Shown here piece by piece: positions 25,186-33,783 of a stretch of DNA of 64,000 nt. This DNA comes from JANQKX01 sp039028695 (GTDB taxonomy: Bacteria; Pseudomonadota; Alphaproteobacteria; Kiloniellales; Kiloniellaceae). The stretch spans positions 1 to 64,000 of the forward strand of contig JBCCHN010000013.1 of assembly GCA_039028695.1 (NCBI GenBank). Direction: 5' to 3'. The notes under the pieces are model-generated. The model had not been told where the DNA came from. It worked only from the letters and a program-made list of their open reading frames with translations, and searched no databases. Every line of letters begins with the position of its first letter. Within the stretch, counting starts at the first letter, position 1. A program made the position numbers and the translations under genes.

Positions 25186-25704
25186 TTAGAGCTCGACGGG
25201 TTGGCGAACCTGGTAGCTTTCATTGGCAAGGATGTGCTGCCACGCCAGACGGTTGGCGGTGTCCAAGAAGAGGGGTGCACGCAGGTTGACCGTCATGGAA
25301 ACCTTGCCGTCCCGGTTTTCAAAGCGAACGATGAGCATCATTGCGCAGTCTTCCGGCGCGATCCCTAGATAGCGCTGAGCCTCCGCAATGTCTTCGGCCG
25401 TGATGAGTTTGGCCGCGGCGTCATAGCCGATGACGACGAAGGAGAGGTCGCTGGGCTCGATGGATTGCAGCAAGAGTAAATTGCCGTCCTCGTGGCCGGG
25501 CAAGCGCGCCAGGGCAAATTCGTTGTAGCCCTTGAATCCGGGTACCCCCTTTGGGAAGTTCAAGGCAAAGTCACGATCAAATTCGATTTGTCCGAATTTT
25601 GTGTCAATAACGACGAGATCGCTTGCCTGTCCCGTTGCGGCCTTTCCTTCGGACAAGGGTGGCGCGGCGATTTGCGAGTAGTCCATCAAAGTTGCCGGGT
25701 TCAT
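25186..25704 (-). CDS. fliW: FliW, flagellar assembly factor and CsrA antagonist
   Basis: 172 residues. Diagnostic blocks: VIDTKFGQIEFDRDFALNFPKGVPGF (about 32-57), YNEFALARLPGHEDGNLLLLQSIEPSDLSFVV and VRFENRDGKVSMTVNLRAPLFLD with the end of the FliW fold. An N-terminal extension of about 25 residues precedes the domain. In Bacillus FliW binds flagellin and, when free, CsrA; this links flagellin level to its own translation. csrA is at 53832 in this window. It is last in the flgI-flgL direction, 59 bases after flgL. Confidence 0.93.
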   Translation of the reverse strand: MNPATLMDYSQIAAPPLSEGKAATGQASDLVVIDTKFGQIEFDRDFALNFPKGVPGFKGYNEFALARLPGHEDGNLLLLQSIEPSDLSFVVIGYDAAAKLITAEDIAEAQRYLGIAPEDCAMMLIVRFENRDGKVSMTVNLRAPLFLDTANRLAWQHILANESYQVRQPVEL

Positions 25705-25762
25705 CGTATTACTCCTAAACCGTCTCGGTTAATATTTGCCTCAAAAAATTCGGAATTTTCCG

Positions 25763-26683
25763 CTAGTTCAAATACTGCAGTAGATTTAGCGATCGGATGC
25801 GGGCCAATGCCGCATAAGAGCCCTGTAGCTGAAGCTCGTTAAAGGATAACTCGGTTGTGGCTTGAGCGATGTCCACATCCTCAATGTTGGAGACCAGGTT
25901 TTCCGCAAAGGTTTGGAAGTCCTCATGACTTGTTTTTTGTTGTTCCAACACGCCAGCGCTCGAGCCGATTTCGCCGCGCAGGTCGCTCAGTCCGTCAATG
26001 GCGCTTTTGAGCAGATCGTAGGCCTCCTCGAGCACCACCTTGTCGCTATTGGCGCCGGCGTACTCCATGTAGGAAAGTCCGCGCAGTAAGGCCTCGAAGG
26101 TGGGGTGGTCGGCGGTGACGCCATAGCTCGTCTCGAGGCGGTCGTCAGCGCGCACGGAATAAATGAAATCATCCCCTTGGTAGTAGTCCGTATCGGCAGT
26201 GAAAGTACCGGGCAGGCCCGCTTGGGGAGTATAATCCGTGTCGCTTAGATCAACCGGTGCGATATTGGTTCGCGATCCTCCAAATATGTAAAAGCCACTG
26301 TTCTGCTTATTCAGCTCTCCCGCCGCTTCGGCGAGAAAAGTATTGGCGAATTGTTGCAGCGGTAGGTCGTCCAGGTTGGTCCCGGATAGACCCTGGGCAA
26401 TGATGCCCAAGACCTCGGTGGAGCGTTCAACCAGCGTGCCCACAGAGGATTCCATCAGATTGAGCCGGCTGAGCGCGGTATCGATGTTGTCGGTGTATTG
26501 GTCCGAGCGGGTAAGGCTTCGCTCGAGGCTGACCAACTGGGTAACGTCGGTTGCGATCTCGGAATAGGTCTGGGCCTTTTTGCCGCTGGCGATCTGAATC
26601 TGAGTTTCAGCAATCTCAGTCTGGGTTCGTAAGATATTGGCGTTCGTCAGCTGATACTGAGCGATATTGGAAAAGCGGATCAT
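25763..26683 (-). CDS. flgL: FlgL, hook-filament junction protein (HAP3)
   Basis: 306 residues, flagellin-like. N-terminal MIRFSNIAQYQLTNANILRTQTEIAETQIQIASGKKAQTYSEIA and C-terminal DVDIAQATTELSFNELQLQGSYAALARI with final SLLNYL-like SLNLLQYLN are the coiled D0/D1 parts. FlgL sits between FlgK and the filament. It follows flgK by 18 bases. Confidence 0.94.
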   Translation of the reverse strand: MIRFSNIAQYQLTNANILRTQTEIAETQIQIASGKKAQTYSEIATDVTQLVSLERSLTRSDQYTDNIDTALSRLNLMESSVGTLVERSTEVLGIIAQGLSGTNLDDLPLQQFANTFLAEAAGELNKQNSGFYIFGGSRTNIAPVDLSDTDYTPQAGLPGTFTADTDYYQGDDFIYSVRADDRLETSYGVTADHPTFEALLRGLSYMEYAGANSDKVVLEEAYDLLKSAIDGLSDLRGEIGSSAGVLEQQKTSHEDFQTFAENLVSNIEDVDIAQATTELSFNELQLQGSYAALARIRSLNLLQYLN

Positions 26684-26701
26684 GACTCAGGTCTTTCCGG
26701 A

Positions 26702-28585
26702 TCAGCGCAGGCTTAAGAGCGTGTCGAGCAGCTCGTTAGCGGTTTGGATTACCCGTGCCGACGCGTTATAGGCATTTTGCAGGATCACCATGTTCGAAAG
26801 TTCTTCATCCAGGTTTACACCGGATTGGGATTGCACCTTGTTGCGCAGCACCTCCAAGGAGAAGTCCTGAAACTCCAGAGCATTTTCAGCCTCGGCAGCA
26901 TTGGCCGCATTGAAGGACAGAATGGTGCCCGCATAGCCGGCCAGGGTGGTCGAGACGTTGGAAGGGCCGTTGGTCACTGAGGGAAAATCGATACTCTCGG
27001 TAAAGGCGGCTGCTAGGTCCTGGGCAATGGATGAGTCCCCCAGGCCCAATTGCAGGTCTGGCGGTGTACCCCGTAGTTGGCCGCGGGCCAGGGCTTCCGG
27101 ATTGGTCACGATGTCCTCACGCACGACAATGGTGCTTGAAATACCGAGCTGGTTCCCTTGGTTCTCCAAGGCGAAGCCATTGCCGGACAAGTTTGGCGTC
27201 TGATAGAAATCGTTCAGCCCGAAGAAATTGGAAAAGCCCAAATAGGTCTCGGTGGCGGTATCTCCGTCGGCGTCGAAGGTCACGGTGACATCGCCCTGAT
27301 CGGCGGCTGGTCCATTGTCTTGGATAGCGAGGCGATAGCCGGGCTCCAGCTTGATTTCCAGGCGATCATCGACCCATGCAGCTTCGCCGAAATCGATGCC
27401 TGAGTCCAAATAGGCATCGATTTGTCCGCGGATGGTCTCGGGTGTGGTGGCGCCGGCCGAAATGGTGAGGGGGGTGGTTGCCGCTTGGCCGCTGTCATCC
27501 AAGATTTGGAGGGTGACGTCGTTGCTCAAGGTGAGGTGATCGCCGGGAGCCGTGATCTCGCGGGTGCCATAGAGGGCGGCCGCATCAAGGGCCCCGGTGC
27601 CCGATCCAATAAGGGTATTGGCCCCGCGGTTGTGCACCTGGTTGAGCGTATCCCGCAGACTCGCTGCTAAGACATCCAATTGATCCGTCACGGACGGCAA
27701 GGTGGTATCGCGCATCTCGATCAGAGTGGCTAGACGCCCGCCTCGGATCGAGGTGGTGATGTCGTTCAAAGCGGTCGGATTGCCGTTTGCATTGACATGA
27801 ATGCCGCCGATGTTGGTGGGATAGGTCTGGGCCGGTGTCATGCCCGGTGAGGGCGTGTAGCTGAGCTCGGATGCCACGGTGCTGCTGACCAGAGACCGGC
27901 CACTGCGGGTGATCACCTGCATGTGGTTTTCGCTGTTGATGAAACTCTGAACATCCAAGAACTCAGCAATCTCTTTTAAAGAGCGATCGCGCTGATCCTC
28001 TAGATCCCCCGTGGGGGTGTTCTGGGCGATGTTTCGCGAGATGGATTGATTCAAATCGGCAATGGCCTGCAGATGGCCATTGATGATCTCCACCCCGGCG
28101 GAGATTTCAATGTCGGTTTGGCTGCGCAGATCCTGAATGGTCTGGGCAGTGTCCTTGATATGTTCGGTTAAGGTGACCGCCTGATTGACGGCAGTGAAAC
28201 GTTGCGCCGCCACTTCGGGTGCGTTCGCCAAATTCTCAAACGCGACGCCCAGGTTGGTGATGGTGTTGTTCAGAGCATTGTTGTTGCCCACCGAGCCAAA
28301 GGTTTCTTGAATTTGGTTGAAGAATCGCGAGCGGATCCGTGCTGCCTCGGTCTCGGAGGTTTGCTTGGCGAAATCCGCGACCAGGAAGTTATCCACCTGG
28401 CGGGTAATTTCTGATGTTTCAACTCCCGAGCCCTGGCCCGCGAGCACCCGGGTCTCTTGGTTATGGACCTTTCGGCTGTAGCCATCGGTATTCAGATTAG
28501 CGATGTTGGTCGAAGTGACCTGCAGTGCGTTCTGATTGACCTGCAGCCCGCTTAAGGCGTTGGAAAGGGTGACGGCCAGACTCAT
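26702..28585 (-). CDS. flgK: FlgK, hook-associated protein 1
   Basis: 627 residues. N-terminal ALSGLQVNQNALQVTSTNIANLNTDGYSRK and C-terminal GVNLDEELSNMVILQNAYNASARVIQTANELLDTLL are the rod/hook/HAP signature. Large central domain typical of FlgK. Joins hook to FlgL. Preceded by the FlgN-like gene, its probable chaperone. Confidence 0.95.
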   Translation of the reverse strand: MSLAVTLSNALSGLQVNQNALQVTSTNIANLNTDGYSRKVHNQETRVLAGQGSGVETSEITRQVDNFLVADFAKQTSETEAARIRSRFFNQIQETFGSVGNNNALNNTITNLGVAFENLANAPEVAAQRFTAVNQAVTLTEHIKDTAQTIQDLRSQTDIEISAGVEIINGHLQAIADLNQSISRNIAQNTPTGDLEDQRDRSLKEIAEFLDVQSFINSENHMQVITRSGRSLVSSTVASELSYTPSPGMTPAQTYPTNIGGIHVNANGNPTALNDITTSIRGGRLATLIEMRDTTLPSVTDQLDVLAASLRDTLNQVHNRGANTLIGSGTGALDAAALYGTREITAPGDHLTLSNDVTLQILDDSGQAATTPLTISAGATTPETIRGQIDAYLDSGIDFGEAAWVDDRLEIKLEPGYRLAIQDNGPAADQGDVTVTFDADGDTATETYLGFSNFFGLNDFYQTPNLSGNGFALENQGNQLGISSTIVVREDIVTNPEALARGQLRGTPPDLQLGLGDSSIAQDLAAAFTESIDFPSVTNGPSNVSTTLAGYAGTILSFNAANAAEAENALEFQDFSLEVLRNKVQSQSGVNLDEELSNMVILQNAYNASARVIQTANELLDTLLSLR

Positions 28586-28618
28586 AATCGAATATCGCTC
28601 ATTAAGAAGGGGGACAGC

Positions 28619-29095
28619 TTAGGAGACCTGATCGACCTGTACAGATACGGGCGGTGCCGCCGTGTTGGCGGTCATGGCGCCTTCAGGAGAATAGCGGTGA
28701 TGGGCCGGACTGCCTTGCACGGCTTCGACGATGGCATTGGCAATGCGCTGATTAACCGACTGGGCCGCTTGAATGGCCCTAGCGTTTTGCTCCATGACGC
28801 TATGCATGCGCTCAGTGACGTCGCGTAGCTCATCCTTCAGTCGAGGGTCGATGGACTCGGCAAAAGCGGGGCTGCTCTTCAGGTCGCCGGCCAGTTTCTC
28901 ATAACTTTCCACAAGAGTGTTTTTGCGCTCCTGCATCTGGCCGAACTCTCGGACCTTCATGGCGCGCAAAAGTTCAACCTCGCGGCCCATGATTTCGGTG
29001 AGCTCGCGCACCGTGCCGATGACGGCTTTGACGCAGGGAAGAGAATGAGCGGTTCCGCTCTCAAGCGGTGCGCAGGTGTTGGTGTTGTGCATCAT
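28619..29095 (-). CDS. flgN: FlgN-like chaperone for FlgK/FlgL
   Basis: 158 residues. A helical core (about 20-125) with TVRELTEIMGREVELLRAMKVREFGQMQERKNTLVESYEKL follows the FlgN pattern of a helix with L-x-x-E-x-x-x-L ahead of a K-x-x-L motif; the tail is Ala/Thr/Pro-rich. FlgN holds FlgK and FlgL for export. The ATG overlaps the flgJ stop (ATGA) and flgK follows 33 bases later, so context supports the call although sequence conservation is low. Confidence 0.7.
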   Translation of the reverse strand: MMHNTNTCAPLESGTAHSLPCVKAVIGTVRELTEIMGREVELLRAMKVREFGQMQERKNTLVESYEKLAGDLKSSPAFAESIDPRLKDELRDVTERMHSVMEQNARAIQAAQSVNQRIANAIVEAVQGSPAHHRYSPEGAMTANTAAPPVSVQVDQVS

Positions 29096-29415
29096 TGGGC
29101 GACCTCTTGAAGCTTGAGAATTTCCCGATAGACCTGATCGGCAATGCCGACTCCCCCGTTCTTGGCCATGGCTTTGCCGTATTCCTGAACCATGAAGGAG
29201 CGATAGACCTGCTCGGAGGAACCGCCGCCGAAGAGGCCGTCTCCGTCCAGACCATCAAAGAGTGGTGCCATCATCTGGGCCAAGAACACTGCCTCGAATT
29301 CCTCGGCCGCTTGGCGGGCCGGGTCGGGCTTTTCGCCGCCGTTACCGGGGAACTTGCCGTTCGGCCCCTCGAGTTGGCCGGGCAATGCTTTAGGAAGTTG
29401 AACCGAGAATTCCAT
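29092..29415 (-). CDS. flgJ: FlgJ-type rod-binding protein without muramidase domain
   Basis: 107 residues containing just the rod-binding domain: ARQAAEEFEAVFLAQMMAPLFDG followed by SEQVYRSFMVQEYGKAMAKNGGVGIADQVYREIL. The glucosaminidase domain found in enteric FlgJ is absent, as in many alphaproteobacteria where the gene is also called cheL; a separate enzyme must open the peptidoglycan. Overlaps flgI by one base (TAATG) and the FlgN-like gene by four. Confidence 0.88.
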   Translation of the reverse strand: MEFSVQLPKALPGQLEGPNGKFPGNGGEKPDPARQAAEEFEAVFLAQMMAPLFDGLDGDGLFGGGSSEQVYRSFMVQEYGKAMAKNGGVGIADQVYREILKLQEVAQ

Positions 29416-30593
29416 TACAGCACCTCGATGTCGGCCTGCAGGGCCCCGGCGGCCTTGATGGTCTGCAGGATGGTGATCATATCGCGGGGGCCGATCCCTA
29501 AGGCATTCAGGCCGTTGACCAGTTCCTGCAAGCTGATGCCGCTGGAGACGATGGCCAGGCGATTGTCGGCGTCTTCGTCCACCTCGATATCCGTGCGGTC
29601 GACCACCTCGGTGGTACCGGTGTTGGAAAAGGCGGTCGGCTGGCTGACCTGGGGTGTTTCGGTGATTCGGATGGTTAGGTTGCCTTGAGCAATGGCAACG
29701 GTGCTGATCCTCACGTTCTCGCCCATGACGATCACACCCGAGCGCTCATCGACCACCACGCGGGCAATTTGATCTACCTTCACCGGCAATTGCTCGATGT
29801 CGGTTAAAAGCGCCACCGTGTTGCCCCGATAGTTGGCAGGCACGGACAGCTCGACCGTGCCTGAGTCCAAGGACTGAGCCGTGCGCGGTCCGACAAAACG
29901 GTTGATCGCCGAGGCAATGCGCCGGGCCGTGGTAAAGTCCGGGTTGCGCAGGGAAATTTTCACTTTGTTCAGATCGTCCAAGGCGAACTCCAGCTCCCGC
30001 TCAACAATAGCGCCATTGGCGATGCGCCCCGCGGTGGGCACGCCCTTGGTAATGGTTTCCGCATTGCCCTGGGCGGTAAAGCCGCCCACGGCGATGGGGC
30101 CTTGAGCAACGGCGTAGACTTCACCGTCGGCGGCCAGAAGCGGAGTGACCAAAAGGGTCCCGCCCAGCAGGCTTTCCGCATCCCCAAGGGCTGAGATATT
30201 CACATCGATACGTGAGCCTTGGCGGGCGAAGGGCGGCAGATCCGCCGTGACCATGACAGCGGCCACGTTATCTGTGTCCAAGTTCGCCTCGCGGGCGTTG
30301 ACGCCCAGGCGCTGCAGCATACCGATCAGGCTTTCCCGGGTGAACACGGCGGCGTCCAAATCGTCGCCGGTGCCGTTGAGGCCCACTACCAGGCCGTAGC
30401 CGACCAACTGATTGTCCCGAACGCCCTCGAATTCCACCACATCCTTGATGCGGGTTTGCGCCCAGGCCGGGGCGGTGGCCAGCGGGGCAAGCACGAGGCC
30501 CACAAAGGCCAGGGTCAGGACGAGGCGGGCAAGGGTAAGCTGGGCCAGCTGCCGCGGCAGTGCGTTAAGGGGAAAAGAAATGGATTTACGCAT
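29415..30593 (-). CDS. flgI: FlgI, P-ring protein
   Basis: 392 residues. Signal peptide (hydrophobic stretch at about 22-42 ending APAWA), then TRIKDVVEFEGVRDNQLVGYGLVVGLNGTGDD, the highly conserved FlgI opening. Forms the periplasmic ring around the rod. First gene of the flgI-flgJ-flgN-flgK-flgL-fliW direction, driven by the sigma-54 promoter at 30644-30660. Confidence 0.97.
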   Translation of the reverse strand: MRKSISFPLNALPRQLAQLTLARLVLTLAFVGLVLAPLATAPAWAQTRIKDVVEFEGVRDNQLVGYGLVVGLNGTGDDLDAAVFTRESLIGMLQRLGVNAREANLDTDNVAAVMVTADLPPFARQGSRIDVNISALGDAESLLGGTLLVTPLLAADGEVYAVAQGPIAVGGFTAQGNAETITKGVPTAGRIANGAIVERELEFALDDLNKVKISLRNPDFTTARRIASAINRFVGPRTAQSLDSGTVELSVPANYRGNTVALLTDIEQLPVKVDQIARVVVDERSGVIVMGENVRISTVAIAQGNLTIRITETPQVSQPTAFSNTGTTEVVDRTDIEVDEDADNRLAIVSSGISLQELVNGLNALGIGPRDMITILQTIKAAGALQADIEVL

Positions 30594-30643
30594 ACGACGA
30601 TCAGGGTCCCATAATCAAAACAGACGTATCTCTGCTCCTATCA

Positions 30644-30660
30644 TGCGAAAGTCATGCCAA
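30644..30660 (-). promoter_or_regulatory. sigma-54 promoter for flgI operon
   Basis: Minus strand TTGGCATGACTTTCGCA; GG and GC spaced exactly 12 bases. Predicted start near 30633, leader about 40 bases. Confidence 0.88.
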
Positions 30661-30764
30661 TCGGGTAAGACAACTAACTATCTGAAATTTATAACCTACT
30701 TCCGGCGCAGGGCCTGCCTGAGGTTGCTACTTTTGCCCTGCTGGGCAGAGATGGGCCGCATCTA

Positions 30765-30777
30765 GGAAAAATCTGCC
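30765..30777. promoter_or_regulatory. FlbD-type element, flgI/fliX region
   Basis: GGAAAAATCTGCC, about 135 bases upstream of the predicted flgI start. A degenerate neighbour (GGCAGAGATGGGCC) lies at about 30743-30756. Confidence 0.45.
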
Positions 30778-30793
30778 GGCTTAAATCTTTTAC

Positions 30794-30808
30794 TTAACGT
30801 CAAATTAA
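30794..30808 (+). promoter_or_regulatory. perfect CtrA box upstream of fliX
   Basis: TTAA-CGTCAAA-TTAA, all eight core bases of the CtrA consensus, 41-55 bases upstream of the fliX start codon. In Caulobacter fliX transcription depends on CtrA, which makes the position meaningful. Confidence 0.75.
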
Positions 30809-30848
30809 CTCTGGCCGGGCAGGTTGAGCCAGAGATGGGGATGCCAAC

Positions 30849-31259
30849 ATGAAAATTGACCGGGTTAATACGGCCAGATCCGGGCCAGTAAAGCGCAGCG
30901 ACCGGGCAACGGGATCCTCCGGCGCGCGATTTGCCGATAATCTGCCCGATGAGTCGCCGGTCGGTGAGGCCGTTGGCGGCGGCGCAATCGGACCGGTTCA
31001 GGCACTGCTCTCCCTACAGGAAGTCCCTGATGCGACCCAGGGTCGCCGGAAATCCATCCAGCGCGCGAAAGGTCTGTTGGACGGATTGGAGGATCTGCAC
31101 CGGGCTTTGGTGATGGGGAATTTGGATGAGGGTCGGCTTCTCAGCCTGCGTCGGCAGTTGACCCAATCCCGGCCGCAACCCTCGGATCCCGAGTTGGAGG
31201 CCCTGGTCACGCAGATCGAAATTAGGGTGGAAGTGGAGCTAGCAACACGCGGGCTATAG
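30849..31259 (+). CDS. fliX: FliX, regulator of FlbD
   Basis: 136 residues. Disordered N terminus, then VQALLSLQEVPDATQGRRKSIQRAKGLLDGLEDL (about 49-85) and PELEALVTQIEIRVEVELA, the FliX family core. In Caulobacter FliX tells FlbD whether early flagellar structure is complete and thereby controls sigma-54 classes. Divergent from flgI, an arrangement known for this gene. The perfect CtrA box lies just upstream. Confidence 0.88.
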   Translation: MKIDRVNTARSGPVKRSDRATGSSGARFADNLPDESPVGEAVGGGAIGPVQALLSLQEVPDATQGRRKSIQRAKGLLDGLEDLHRALVMGNLDEGRLLSLRRQLTQSRPQPSDPELEALVTQIEIRVEVELATRGL

Positions 31260-31336
31260 CGACTACTGATTGTGTCATTTGGAATAGTTGTTTCTTTTCA
31301 GGGTGATGGCATCAAATTTTAAGTTAAATTGGATGC

Positions 31337-31364
31337 TTGTCGAACGATTGATTTTTAATATACT
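31337..31364 (+). promoter_or_regulatory. sigma-70-type promoter for dksA
   Basis: TTGTCG, 16-base spacer, TATACT (31359-31364). Predicted start near 31371, 31 bases ahead of the dksA ATG. A good -10 with a moderate -35. Confidence 0.55.
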
Positions 31365-31401
31365 CCCCGGCGCGTTTTTGGTTTTGCAATGAGATCAAAT
31401 A

Positions 31402-31818
31402 ATGACAGTGACCATACCGACTGATTACCGACCGCAGGAAGACGAAGCTTTTATGAATCCGACCATGCGGGAGTACTTTCGTCAAAAGCTCCTGAACTGG
31501 AAGGACGAGTTAAGGCGGGAATCCGGCGAGACCATTCAACATCTACAGCAAGAATCCTTGCATGAACCGGATATTGCCGATCGGGCCTCTTTGGAAACGG
31601 ATCGATCCCTAGAGCTTCGGACCCGTGATCGAGAGCGTAAGCTGATCGCCAAAATTGATGATGCCTTGCGGCGCATTGACGAGGCGTCATACGGCTACTG
31701 TGAAGAAACGGGTGAGCCCATCAGCTTGCGCCGGCTTGAAGCCCGTCCCATCGCCACCCTATCCATTGAATCGCAGGAACGGCACGAGCGGATGGAACGG
31801 ACCCATCGGGACGATTGA
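31402..31818 (+). CDS. dksA: DksA, single-cysteine RNA polymerase-binding regulator
   Basis: 138 residues: coiled-coil (about 25-90) with DxxDxA-type tip DIADRASLETDRS, then RNRDRERKL-like RTRDRERKL and GYCEETGEPISLRRLEARP. The zinc-finger cysteines are reduced to one (Cys100); the other positions are Thr103, Ser121 and Ser124. Single-cysteine DksA is known from Rhodobacter and still works with ppGpp. It has its own promoter and terminator, so it is not part of a flagellar operon, although it may link motility to nutrient state. Confidence 0.94.
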   Translation: MTVTIPTDYRPQEDEAFMNPTMREYFRQKLLNWKDELRRESGETIQHLQQESLHEPDIADRASLETDRSLELRTRDRERKLIAKIDDALRRIDEASYGYCEETGEPISLRRLEARPIATLSIESQERHERMERTHRDD

Positions 31819-31882
31819 CCGCAGTCGCCCGACACCGCCAATTGGCATATCGATAAAAGGCGGGCAGGGACCAAAAAATTAG

Positions 31883-31913
31883 GGCCGGCACTCCTAAGGA
31901 GGCCGGCCTTTTT
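31883..31913 (+). terminator. bidirectional terminator between dksA and flgH
   Basis: GGCCGGC-A-CTCC-TAA-GGAG-GCCGGCC hairpin followed by TTTTT on the plus strand. On the minus strand an A-run at 31873-31878 gives TTTTTT for flgH transcripts. Confidence 0.93.
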
Positions 31914-31940
31914 AACGTTTTCCCGAGACCGTCATCGCTC

Positions 31941-32726
31941 TTAGAACGGCCAGATGATGTCAAAGACCTGTTGACCGTAGCGGGGCTGTTGCACGTCGGT
32001 AATGTGGCCTCGACCACCGTAAGCGACACGGGCCTCGGCAATTTGGTCATATTGGATGGTATTGGTGGAGGTGATGTCCTCGGGCCGGATGATGCCGGCG
32101 ACCTGGAGTTCGCGGACCTCGTAGTTAACCCGCACTTCCTGGCGCCCGGAGACCACCAGATTGCCGTTGGGCAGGACCTGGGTGATCAGCCCGGCAACCC
32201 GCAGGTTGATGGTTTCATCTCGGTCGACCGCACCGGAGCCTTGCGAGCTGGACTCGCTGTCCAGATCGACCAGGTTGGTGGGATCATAATCGCTGGGGAA
32301 AATCTTATCGAGAGCCTGAGGATAGCCGAGCAGGGCACTGGCCGCAGAATCCTCGCTCGCCGTGCGGCTGCGCGTCGAGGTATTGTTGATGGACGCATTG
32401 TCCGCGATATCGATGATAACGGTGAGGATATCGCCGACCCGGCTGGCCCTTTGGTCTTTCAGGAATGCCCTTGAGCCGGGCCGCCAAAGGGAGTTGGGCT
32501 GACGTTCCACCTGGTCGGGGCGGGGCATTGGCAAGCTGATAGGCTGAACCCCATTGGGGCCGGCGCCCGGATTGTCGATGGTGCTGAGGGCGGGTTCCTC
32601 GCCCACATTGGCCAGGCGATCCAGCGCACCGGTGCAGGCCGAGAGACCAAGTCCCATCAAGGCCACCATCGCCGCCCTTACGAAAGGCTTGCAACTGCCG
32701 GCTTCCGTCGTGTTGTTTTTTGTCAT
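31941..32726 (-). CDS. flgH: FlgH, L-ring lipoprotein
   Basis: 261 residues. Lipoprotein signal with lipobox LSAC near residue 31. NSLWRPGSRAFLKDQRASRVGDILTV and the C-terminal GRQEVRVNYEVRELQVAGIIRPEDI are FlgH signatures. Forms the outer-membrane ring. Last of the flgF-flgG-flgA-flgH unit. Confidence 0.96.
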   Translation of the reverse strand: MTKNNTTEAGSCKPFVRAAMVALMGLGLSACTGALDRLANVGEEPALSTIDNPGAGPNGVQPISLPMPRPDQVERQPNSLWRPGSRAFLKDQRASRVGDILTVIIDIADNASINNTSTRSRTASEDSAASALLGYPQALDKIFPSDYDPTNLVDLDSESSSQGSGAVDRDETINLRVAGLITQVLPNGNLVVSGRQEVRVNYEVRELQVAGIIRPEDITSTNTIQYDQIAEARVAYGGRGHITDVQQPRYGQQVFDIIWPF

Positions 32727-32770
32727 CGTTGGAATTCCATTAGATGTTTTGAACTTATCCGCAGCTTGCG

Positions 32771-33766
32771 TTAGTTCACTGCGGCCAGATTGGCACCCGG
32801 AAGCTTGACCTCGACACGATCTGCGGCGGCGACCAGGGCGTTGACGACCTTTCGGGAGTTGGTGTTCATGACCCGGATGACGTCACCTTGAGCACCGTTC
32901 TCAAGGGCCCGCCCTTGGACGGTTAGGGCCATTTGCCCGCTAACCAGCTGTATGGTGATTAAGCTGTTCTTGCGGACAACCACAGGGGTCTGCAATTGGT
33001 TGACCCGGACCATTTGACCGGCGCTCAGGGTGCGGCGCGGTGTCATGCCGATCATGTCATCGGATTTGGTAATGGCGTCGCGGTTGACTTGGTCAGCCCG
33101 AAGCTTCATCCATTCGATGTGCTGCGCCGAGATTTCCTCACCGGGCGCCAGGCGCCGGTTTAGCACCGGCACCTCGACCATGCGATGAGCCCGGCCGGAC
33201 ACCCGCAAGGGATCATCGTGGCCAAGGGCGACGACTTGGCCGGAAAAACGGCCGCTGGCCGGATCTAAATGGAGTCCCTTAAGGCTGAGGTTCAAAGGGA
33301 TCTCGCTGGGCAGGAGCATAAGAGGCGATTGATCGTCGAAGTGGATTTGGACCTCGCCGGAAAATCCGTAGCCGGCAATGGCCTGTTGTATCACCGGTGT
33401 GATCTCGCTGGCGCCCACCACCTGGCTAGACCTTTGCACAACAGCTTGATCCAAGGAAGTGCGCGGCTGCCAGGCCACATTATGACGTAGGGCGACCGAA
33501 GCTAGCCAATTTGCCGATAGTTTCAAATCTTGGCCCAGATCCGGCGCGCTGGTCACGGGGATCGCCGCCACGTTGGGATTGTCTTCCAATCCCGAGAAGA
33601 GGTCACCCAGACGAACCACCTCGCCCGCGACCACCACATTGGGCTTCAAAATCACCGTTTTAGGCAGCAGGCTGGCCATGACCAATGAAGGTGCCAATAA
33701 GGTCATGAGCATGCCGGCCCAAAAGGAGCATCGAGACAGAGGACTATGGTGGAAAAGGGTCATCAT
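32771..33766 (-). CDS. flgA: FlgA, P-ring assembly chaperone
   Basis: 331 residues. Signal peptide (about 1-32), then VVVAGEVVRLGDLFSG and a C-terminal SAF/FlgA region (about 195-325) with VEVPVLNRRLAPGEEISAQHI, IGMTPRRTLSAGQMVRVNQL and LVSGQMALTVQGRAL. Helps FlgI assemble in the periplasm. Longer than the roughly 220-residue enteric FlgA because of an extra N-terminal segment, as in other alphaproteobacteria. Between flgG and flgH. Confidence 0.93.
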   Translation of the reverse strand: MMTLFHHSPLSRCSFWAGMLMTLLAPSLVMASLLPKTVILKPNVVVAGEVVRLGDLFSGLEDNPNVAAIPVTSAPDLGQDLKLSANWLASVALRHNVAWQPRTSLDQAVVQRSSQVVGASEITPVIQQAIAGYGFSGEVQIHFDDQSPLMLLPSEIPLNLSLKGLHLDPASGRFSGQVVALGHDDPLRVSGRAHRMVEVPVLNRRLAPGEEISAQHIEWMKLRADQVNRDAITKSDDMIGMTPRRTLSAGQMVRVNQLQTPVVVRKNSLITIQLVSGQMALTVQGRALENGAQGDVIRVMNTNSRKVVNALVAAADRVEVKLPGANLAAVN

Positions 33767-33783
33767 GATAAGTGTCCCTCAGG

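Noticed and set aside
30704..30717. sigma-54-like GG-N10-GC upstream of fliX
   Set aside because: Spacing fits but CCGGCGCAGGGCCTGCC is far from consensus, and a perfect CtrA box is closer to fliX.
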